Shown here one piece after another: positions 58,801 to 64,000 of a stretch of DNA of 64,000 bases. Under the pieces are notes generated by a model. That model was given only the letters and a program-made list of their open reading frames with translations. It did no database searches and was not told the origin of the DNA. The position numbers and the translations under genes were made by a program. Every line of letters begins with the position of its first letter. Positions within the stretch are counted from its first letter, which is position 1. This DNA comes from Burkholderiales bacterium (GTDB taxonomy: Bacteria; Pseudomonadota; Gammaproteobacteria; Burkholderiales; SG8-41), in assembly GCA_036262035.1 (NCBI GenBank), contig DATAJS010000001.1:216868-280867 (forward strand), in the 5' to 3' direction.

Positions 58801-59056
58801 GCGCTTCCGTCCGATCCTGATGACCACCATGGCGGCGCTGCTCGCCGCCCTGCCGCTCATGCTCGGCACCGGCGTCGGCTCGGAGCTTCGCCATCCGCTC
58901 GGTCTCACCATGGTCGGGGGCCTGCTCGTGAGCCAGGTGCTCACGCTCTTCACCACGCCGGTGATCTATCTCTATTTCGACCGGCTGTCGCGGCGCACGC
59001 GCGCGAAGCTGGCGGCGCACGGGATCGGCGGCGCGGCTGAGGAGGCGCGGCCGTGA
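55886..59056 (+). CDS. mdtB: RND efflux pump subunit (MdtB-like)
   Basis: A 1056-residue inner-membrane RND transporter. Twelve helices with two large periplasmic loops. The proton-relay Asp pair is in helix 4, [15 protein letters not shown] (about 404-418), with the Lys in helix 10, [36 protein letters not shown] is the family start, and [10 protein letters not shown] and [16 protein letters not shown] are RND landmarks. In MdtBC-type pumps B and C form a heterotrimer that exports bile salts, novobiocin-like drugs and metals. The last 4 bp overlap the start of mdtC (GTGA). Confidence 0.96.
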   Translation: MNPSRIFILRPVATSLFMLAILLAGLVAYRVLPLSALPEVDYPTIQVVTLYPGASPDVVTSTITAPLERQFGQMPGLQQMSSTSSGGASVITLQFSLSMKLDVAEQQVQAAINAGSNLLPTDLPTPPTYSKVNPADTPILTLAVTSRSMPMTQLQNLVDTRIAQKIAQLPGVGLVSLSGGQRPAVRVRVNPRALAAYNLGLEELRTAVSNANVNQAKGSFDGPARASTIDANDQLRSPEEYRSLVIAYRNGAPIRLSDVAEVIEGPENAHLAAWANATPGLVVNVQRQPGANVIQVVERIKELLPQLQSTLPAAAELTLLTDRTVTIRASVHDVQFELMLAIALVVLVIFLFLRTVSGTIIPSIAVPVSLVGTFAVMYLADFSINNLTLMALVIATGFVVDDAIVMIENISRYVEEGDTPLEAALKGSAQIGFTIISLTISLIAVLIPLLFMGDVVGRLFREFSITLAVSILISALVSLTLTPMMSARLLKHTPPDKQSRFYHKSQEWFDRVIARYGQMLEWVLDRQAATLLVWVVTLAATVLLYIFVPKGFFPVQDTGVIQGITEAEQSISFAAMSQRQQAVAQAVLEDPAVESVSSFIGVDGTNVTLNSGRMLINLKPHENRKDHATDVIRRLQTRLARLEGITLYMQPVQDLTIESRVSRTQYQFTVESANPDELSTWVPRIVEKLHTLPQLADVASDLMDQGLQAYVDIDRATASRLGVTTAAIDNALYNAFGQRLISTIYTASNQYRVVLEVQPQFRASPDALNHIYVVPSGSSSTTQTGAGSTTVTSQPPEPVRLSSIARITERAAPLVINHLGQFPSATISFNLAKGVSLGEATKAIREAEASLGAPPSVRTRFQGAAAAFQSSLTNTLLLILAAIVTMYIVLGVLYESYIHPITILSTLPTAGVGALLALLLSGNDLGIVAVIGIILLIGIVKKNAIMMIDFALDAERHEGKSPREAIFQACLLRFRPILMTTMAALLAALPLMLGTGVGSELRHPLGLTMVGGLLVSQVLTLFTTPVIYLYFDRLSRRTRAKLAAHGIGGAAEEARP

Positions 59057-62000
59057 ACATCAGCCGGCCTTTTATCGAGCGCCCGGTCGCGACGACGCTG
59101 CTGACCATCGGCATCGCGCTCGCCGGCATCATCGGCTTCAACCTGCTGCCGGTCTCGCCGCTGCCGCAGGTGGACCTGCCGACGATCTCGGTCACCGCCA
59201 ACCTCCCCGGCGCGAGCCCGGAAACGATGGCCGCGACCGTCGCCACGCCGCTCGAGCGCGCGCTCGGACGCATCGCCGGCGTCAACGAGATCACCTCGTC
59301 GAGCTCGCTCGGCTCCTCGCGCGTCGTGCTTCAGTTCGATCTGAACCGCGACATCAACGGCGCCGCGCGCGACGTGCAGGCGGCGATCAACGCGTCGCGC
59401 GCGCTGCTGCCGACGAGCCTTCCGAACAACCCGACCTACCGCAAGGTCAACCCCGCCGACCAGCCCATCCTGATCCTGGCGCTCACGTCGAAGACGATGA
59501 CGCAGGGGCAGATGTACGACGTCGCGGCGACCGTGCTCGCGCAGAAGCTCGCACAGATCGAAGGGATCGGGCAGGTCTCGGTCGGCGGCAGCTCGCTGCC
59601 CGCGGTGCGCGTCGAGCTCAATCCGCTCGCGCTCCAGAAGTACGGCATCGCCTTCGAGGACGTGCGCACCGCGATCACCGCGACCAACGTCAACCGCCCG
59701 AAAGGCTTCCTGGAGAACGACCAGGAGCGCTGGTGGATCGGCGCCAACGACCAGGCGAAGAAAGCGGCCGACTACATCCCGCTCATCATCAGCTACCGCA
59801 ACGGCTCGCCGGTGCGCATGAGCGACATCGCCGAGGTCGTCGACTCGGTGCAGGACCTGCGCAACGCCGGCTCGTTCAACGGGCGGCCGTCGGTGCTCAT
59901 CACGCTCTCGCGCCAGCCGAACGCCAACATCATCGAGACGGTCGACCGGGTGCGCGCGCTGCTGCCCGAGCTGCGCTCGTCGATCCCGAATGCGATCGAC
60001 CTTCAGGTCGCGCTCGACCGCACGCCGACGATCCGCGGCTCGGTGCACGAGGTCGAGCGCACCCTGGTGATCTCGATCGGCCTGGTCATCCTCGTGGTGT
60101 TCCTGTTCCTGAGGAACGTGCGCGCGACCCTGATCCCGAGCGTGGCGGTGCCGGTGTCGCTGCTCGGAACCTTCGGGGTGATGTACCTCTGCGGCTACAG
60201 CCTCAACAACCTCTCGCTGATGGCGCTCACCGTGGCGACGGGCTTCGTCGTCGACGACGCGATCGTCGTGCTCGAGAACGTCTCGCGCAAGCTCGAAGCC
60301 GGCGTGCCGAAGTGGCGGGCCGCGCTCGAAGGCACGCGCGAGGTGGGCTTCACCGTGATCTCGATGAGCCTCTCGCTCATCGCGGTCTTCATCCCCATCC
60401 TGCTGATGGGCGGCGTCGTCGGCCGCTATTTCCGCGAGTTCGCGATGGTGCTGTCGGGCGCGATCCTGATCTCGCTGCTCGTCTCGCTCACCACGACGCC
60501 GATGATGTGCGCGCAGCTCCTGCGCCCGAAGCAGGAGAAGGCGCGCGGGCGCTTCGACCGCGGCGCGGAGCGCGTCTTCAACTGGTTCCTGCGCGGATAC
60601 GAAAAGTCGCTCGCGTGGTCGCTGCGGCACTCGCTGCTGATCCTGATCACGCTCTTCGTCACGATCGGCCTGAACGTCTGGCTCTACACCATCGTGCCCA
60701 AGGGCTTCTTCCCGCAGCAGGATACCGGAAGGCTCTTCGGCTTCATCCGCGGCGACCAGAGCATCTCGTTCCAGGCGATGCGCGAGAAGCTCAACCGCTT
60801 CGTCGAAGTGGTGCGCGCCGATCCCGCGGTCGAGCTCGTGGGCGCGTCGACCGGCGGCGGCGGCGGCTTCGGCGGCGCGCGCAACAGCGGCAGCATGTTC
60901 GTGACGCTGAAATCCCGCGCCGATCGCGACTACGTCACCGCGGACCAGGTGATCGCAAGGCTGCGCCGCCAGCTCGAGCGCGAGCCGGGCGCGAACCTCT
61001 TTCTCACCGCCGCGCAGGATTTCCGCATCGGCGGCCGTCAGGGCCAGGCGCAGTGGCAGTTCACCATGCTCGCCGACGATCTCGAGGAGCTGAGGCGCTG
61101 GGAGCCTCGCGTGCGCCGCGCGCTCGCGGGCCTGCCCGAGCTCGCCGACGTCTCGACCGACCAGCAGGACAAGGGTCTGCAGACGAGCCTCGTCATCGAC
61201 CGCGACACCGCGTCGCGGCTCGGCATCACGCCGCGCATGATCGATGCGGCGCTCAACAACGCTTTCGGGCAGCGGCAGGTGTCGACGATTTACAACCCGC
61301 TGAACCAGTACCGCGTCGTCATGGAGGCAGCGCCCGAGTACTGGCAGAGCCCCGAGGCGCTGAAAAGCATCTACATCGTGCTGCCGAACGGCGGGCAGGT
61401 GCCGCTGTCGGCGATCAGCCATTACGAGATGACCAACACGCCGCTGTCGGTGCCGCACCAGGGCCTGTTCCCCGCGACCACGGTGTCGTTCAACCTGACC
61501 GAAGGCGTTTCGCTCTCGCAGGCGCGCGAGGCGGTGATGCAGGAGCTCGCCCGCATCGGCGTGCCGACGACGATCCATGCGAACTTCCAGGGGACGGCGC
61601 GCGTCTTCGAGCAGTCGCTGAAGAACCAGCCGATCCTCATCCTGCTCGCGCTGGTGACGATCTATCTGGTGCTCGGCATCCTGTACGAGAGCCTCATACA
61701 CCCGATCACCATCCTCTCGACGCTGCCGTCGGCGGGCGTGGGCGCCCTGCTCGCGCTGCTGCTCTTCAACACCGAGTTCACGATCATCGCGATGATCGGC
61801 GTCATCCTGCTGATCGGCATCGTCAAGAAGAACGCGATCATGATGATCGACTTCGCGCTGGAGCTCGAGCGCACCGAAGGCATCTCCTCGCGCGAATCGA
61901 TCTATCGCGCGGCGGTCATGCGCTTCCGCCCGATCATGATGACCACGATGGCCGCGGCGCTCGGCGCGCTGCCGCTGGCGATCGGCTTCGGCGAAGGCTC

Positions 62001-62166
62001 GGAGCTGCGCCGTCCGCTCGGCATCGCCATCGTCGGCGGCCTCGCGCTGTCGCAGCTCCTCACGCTGTACACGACGCCGGTCGTCTACCTCTACCTCGAC
62101 CGCGCGCGGCTGTGGGCCAAGCGCCGCGGCGACCGCCGCGCGCTCACGCCCGCGCACGCCACCTGA
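59053..62166 (+). CDS. mdtC: RND efflux pump subunit (MdtC-like)
   Basis: A 1037-residue second RND subunit, starting at a GTG overlapping the mdtB stop. Family start [20 protein letters not shown], helix-4 pair [15 protein letters not shown] (about 403-417), periplasmic landmark [15 protein letters not shown], glycine-rich stretch [18 protein letters not shown] (about 597-614). Helix 10 [18 protein letters not shown] is complete, so both subunits can take part in proton flow, unlike some heteromeric pumps in which one lacks it. About 45% similar to MdtB by eye in conserved blocks. Confidence 0.96.
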   Translation: MNISRPFIERPVATTLLTIGIALAGIIGFNLLPVSPLPQVDLPTISVTANLPGASPETMAATVATPLERALGRIAGVNEITSSSSLGSSRVVLQFDLNRDINGAARDVQAAINASRALLPTSLPNNPTYRKVNPADQPILILALTSKTMTQGQMYDVAATVLAQKLAQIEGIGQVSVGGSSLPAVRVELNPLALQKYGIAFEDVRTAITATNVNRPKGFLENDQERWWIGANDQAKKAADYIPLIISYRNGSPVRMSDIAEVVDSVQDLRNAGSFNGRPSVLITLSRQPNANIIETVDRVRALLPELRSSIPNAIDLQVALDRTPTIRGSVHEVERTLVISIGLVILVVFLFLRNVRATLIPSVAVPVSLLGTFGVMYLCGYSLNNLSLMALTVATGFVVDDAIVVLENVSRKLEAGVPKWRAALEGTREVGFTVISMSLSLIAVFIPILLMGGVVGRYFREFAMVLSGAILISLLVSLTTTPMMCAQLLRPKQEKARGRFDRGAERVFNWFLRGYEKSLAWSLRHSLLILITLFVTIGLNVWLYTIVPKGFFPQQDTGRLFGFIRGDQSISFQAMREKLNRFVEVVRADPAVELVGASTGGGGGFGGARNSGSMFVTLKSRADRDYVTADQVIARLRRQLEREPGANLFLTAAQDFRIGGRQGQAQWQFTMLADDLEELRRWEPRVRRALAGLPELADVSTDQQDKGLQTSLVIDRDTASRLGITPRMIDAALNNAFGQRQVSTIYNPLNQYRVVMEAAPEYWQSPEALKSIYIVLPNGGQVPLSAISHYEMTNTPLSVPHQGLFPATTVSFNLTEGVSLSQAREAVMQELARIGVPTTIHANFQGTARVFEQSLKNQPILILLALVTIYLVLGILYESLIHPITILSTLPSAGVGALLALLLFNTEFTIIAMIGVILLIGIVKKNAIMMIDFALELERTEGISSRESIYRAAVMRFRPIMMTTMAAALGALPLAIGFGEGSELRRPLGIAIVGGLALSQLLTLYTTPVVYLYLDRARLWAKRRGDRRALTPAHAT

Positions 62167-62205
62167 CGTCATTGCGAGGCGCAATGCGACGAAGCAACCC
62201 CGAGA
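62167..62205. repeat. GTCATTGCGAGG half-element
   Basis: GTCATTGCGAGGCGCAATGCGACGAAGCAA, a single unpaired unit between mdtC and the outer-membrane factor gene. It could still form a small hairpin (GCGAGGCGCAATGCG). Confidence 0.6.
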
Positions 62206-62218
62206 CGCTCGAAATCAG

Positions 62219-63781
62219 ATGAACCGTTTTGTCATTGCACTCAGCGCGAGCGCGCTCGTCCTCATCCCCGGATGCAAGCTCCTCGGCCCCGACTTCGCGC
62301 GCCCGAAAGCGCCGGTGTCCGCCGAGTACAAGGAAGCGCCGCCCGGCTGGAAGAGCGCCCAGCCGCAGGACCAGGCGCTGCGCGGCAACTGGTGGGAGAC
62401 CTACCGCGATCCGGTGCTGAACGACCTGGTGTCGCAGGTGAGCGTATCGAACCAGACGCTCGCGCAGGCCGAGGCGCGCTATCGCCAGGCGCGCGCGCTC
62501 GTCGCGCAGGCGCGCTCGGAATACTTCCCGCTCTTCGATCTCAACGCGACGAGCACGCGCGCCAAAGCCGGACAAGGCGGCAGCGGCGAGATCGGCTCGC
62601 GCGGCGCGCAGAACGCGCACCGCATCGGCGTGAACGCGTCGTGGGAGCCCGACCTGTGGGGCCGCATCGCCCGCAGCGTCGAAGCGCAGGCGGCCGGCGC
62701 ACAGGCTTCGGCCGCGGACATCGAAGCGACGAGGCTTTCGCTCCAGGCCGACCTCGCGCAGTCGTATTTCGCGCTGCGCGCGGTCGACTCGCAGCAGCGC
62801 CTGCTCCAGGCGAGCGTGAAAGCGTTCGAAGACTCGCTCAAGCTCACGCAGAACCGCTACGACGCGGGCGTGGTCGCGCGCGTCGACGTGGTGCAGGCGG
62901 AGACGCAGGTGCGCCAGACCCAGGCGCAGGCGATCGACGTCGGCGTGCAGCGCGCGCAGCTCGAGCATGCGATCGCGGTGCTGGTCGGCAAGCCCCCGGC
63001 CGAGCTCAACCTCCCGCGCGCGCCGCTCGACGGCATCGCGCCGCCGCGCGTGCCGCTGGGCCTGCCGTCGGAGCTGCTCGAGCGCCGTCCCGACATCTCC
63101 GCCGCGGAGAGACGCGTCGCGGCGGCGAACGCGCAGATCGGCGTCGCGCAGGCGGCGTACTTCCCGACGATCACGCTGTCGGGCTCCGCGGGCTTCGCGA
63201 GCTCGACGATCGGGGATCTCTTCTCCACGCCCGCGCGCTTCTGGTCGCTCGGCGCCGCGCTCGCGCAAACGCTCTTCGACGGCGGCGCGCGCCGCGCGCG
63301 CGTGCAGCAGCAGGTCGCGCTGTACGACGAGACCGTCGCCGCATATCGCCAGACCGTGCTCACGAGCTTCCAGGAAGTCGAGGACAACCTCGCGAGCTTG
63401 CGCATCCTGGAAGAAGAATCGACCGTGCAGAACGAAGCGCTCGCCGGCGCGCGGCGCTCGGTGGAGCTCGCGCTCAACCAGTACAAGTCGGGCATCGTGA
63501 GCTATCTCAATGTGCTCACGGCGCAGACGACAGCGCTCACGAGCGAGCGCACCGCGGTCGACCTGCAGAGCCGCCGGCTCGCGGCGAGCGTTCAGCTCGT
63601 GCGGGCGCTCGGCGGAGGCTGGGATCCTTCGACGATGCCCACGCCGCAGCAGGTGGAGGCTAAGCCTTCCGAAAGCCCGGTGCCGAAGAACGGCGCCGCA
63701 AGCGAAGGCGAAGCGGCGGAGAGCGGCTTCATGGGCGGCATGAAGCGCGCGTGGTGCTCCGTGTTCGCGTGCAAGGATTAG
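62219..63781 (+). CDS. NodT/OprM-type outer-membrane factor lipoprotein
   Basis: A 520-residue TolC-like channel protein. Signal sequence NRFVIALSASALVLIPGC with lipobox (Cys about 19), then LLGPDFARPKAPVSAEYKEA, the usual NodT start. Two repeats of the outer-membrane efflux domain: QTLAQAEARYRQARALVAQA and NASWEPDLWGRIARSVEAQA in the first, RRPDISAAERRVAAANAQIG and DGGARRARVQQQVALYDETV in the second. It forms the trimeric exit duct of the MdtABC pump. A C-terminal stretch of about 60 residues beyond the usual end (KPSESPVPKNGAASEGEAAE) includes an odd Cys pair (WCSVFACKD). The stop is followed by repeats. Confidence 0.94.
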   Translation: MNRFVIALSASALVLIPGCKLLGPDFARPKAPVSAEYKEAPPGWKSAQPQDQALRGNWWETYRDPVLNDLVSQVSVSNQTLAQAEARYRQARALVAQARSEYFPLFDLNATSTRAKAGQGGSGEIGSRGAQNAHRIGVNASWEPDLWGRIARSVEAQAAGAQASAADIEATRLSLQADLAQSYFALRAVDSQQRLLQASVKAFEDSLKLTQNRYDAGVVARVDVVQAETQVRQTQAQAIDVGVQRAQLEHAIAVLVGKPPAELNLPRAPLDGIAPPRVPLGLPSELLERRPDISAAERRVAAANAQIGVAQAAYFPTITLSGSAGFASSTIGDLFSTPARFWSLGAALAQTLFDGGARRARVQQQVALYDETVAAYRQTVLTSFQEVEDNLASLRILEEESTVQNEALAGARRSVELALNQYKSGIVSYLNVLTAQTTALTSERTAVDLQSRRLAASVQLVRALGGGWDPSTMPTPQQVEAKPSESPVPKNGAASEGEAAESGFMGGMKRAWCSVFACKD

Positions 63782-63844
63782 TCGGCCGACCGATCGGGTG
63801 CGGGCGGATCACTGACGCCGCCCTTTAGTTTCGCTTCATCCCCA

Positions 63845-64000
63845 CACCTGTCGCCGCATCCCCACACCCTTCCCGCCCTCCTCGCGCCGCTGCCTGCGCT
63901 GCCGCTGCGGCATCGGAACCCTGCGACGCCCGACAAGGACGGCGCTGCGAACTCGCCGCACCAGCTCGACTCGTTCAACCGCCCGTCACTTGCAAGCAGC
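63845..64000. repeat. Diverged third copy of the long inverted-repeat element, cut by the window edge
   Basis: GCCGCATCCCCACACCCTTC then CCGCCCTCCTCGCGCCGCTG, and further GAACTCGCCGCACCAGCTCG, TTCAACCGCCC, CTTGCAAGCAGC. This follows copy A's left arm and centre (GCCGCATCACCCACGGCCTT, CCGCCCGACTCGTCGCCGCT, GAACTCGCGCACCGGCTCGA, ATCAACCGCCCCTTAACTCG) with many changes. The element probably continues beyond 64000. The 63 bp before it hold nothing else I can name. Confidence 0.6.

Noticed and set aside
58972..62184. Minus-strand open frame of 1070 codons across mdtC
   Set aside because: Same reason: a shadow of the RND gene, with no start signal or motif.
1..64000. Search by eye for tRNA, rRNA, riboswitches and transposases
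   Set aside because: No cloverleaf with a TTCRANNC arm, no rRNA core sequence, no conserved riboswitch motif and no DDE or HUH transposase frames were seen; a covariance-model scan would be needed to exclude small RNAs.

Overview
The window is high-GC (roughly two thirds G+C by eye) bacterial chromosome. It most resembles a Burkholderiales-type betaproteobacterium or an uncultured relative. The evidence is eight periplasmic receptors of the TctC/Bug family, the IclR-free LysR-style regulation, MdtABC-type efflux genes, a PEP-CTERM protein, a PepN aminopeptidase, and many short palindromic repeats of kinds common in betaproteobacteria. No rRNA, tRNA, prophage, CRISPR array or recognisable transposase was seen.

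Layout. 1-8.6 kb: the end of an MFS transporter, a ferritin-like protein, a large-subunit catalase (KatE type) divergent from a cardiolipin-synthase-like phospholipase D, pirin, an azoreductase divergent from a LysR regulator, and an exported truncated globin. 8.6-14.2 kb: three Bug receptors, an enoyl-CoA hydratase-like protein, a VOC protein and a PEP-CTERM protein. 14.5-24.7 kb: PepN, a decayed enolase-superfamily gene, a beta-propeller protein with a haem c motif, small membrane or secreted proteins, an alpha/beta hydrolase and a DHA2 drug exporter. 24.8-32.9 kb: an FMN hydroxyacid oxidase, an MBL hydrolase with its Bug receptor, a hydroxyacid dehydrogenase, another Bug receptor, a FecR-domain lipoprotein and a class II aldolase. 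33.1-43.3 kb: a catabolic region with a Bug receptor, two alpha/beta hydrolases, a TauD-type dioxygenase, a two-gene UGSC selenoprotein module, an amidohydrolase, a KTSC protein, a CoA-transferase, a sarcosine-oxidase-like flavoenzyme and a DapA-family lyase. 43.5-47.5 kb: a segment flanked by inverted copies of a ~300 bp element, carrying an unknown protein, an O-methyltransferase, a Bug receptor and its LysR regulator. 47.6-54 kb: an Ldh2-family dehydrogenase, an ABC exporter, a Bug receptor, a secreted protein and a P-loop protein of unknown role. 54.2-63.8 kb: an mdtABC-like RND efflux operon with its outer-membrane channel.

Most notable point: the gene at 38311-38847 has an in-frame TGA at codon 95 in the context D-TGA-G-S-C. 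A hairpin that fits the bacterial SECIS pattern follows at once, and the reading frame continues for 83 more codons. I read it as a selenoprotein of the UGSC family, preceded by a 347-residue protein that appears to be its partner. Conventional gene calling would split it into two short ORFs or call it a pseudogene.

How it fits together: the cell seems to be a metabolically versatile scavenger of organic acids. Many solute receptors are paired with one or two catabolic genes each, and none of the TctA/TctB membrane subunits are in the window. Oxidative and xenobiotic stress functions (catalase, azoreductase, pirin, efflux systems) surround them. Intergenic spaces are densely filled with at least six families of inverted repeats, several of which form hairpins between convergent genes and some of which even supply stop codons.
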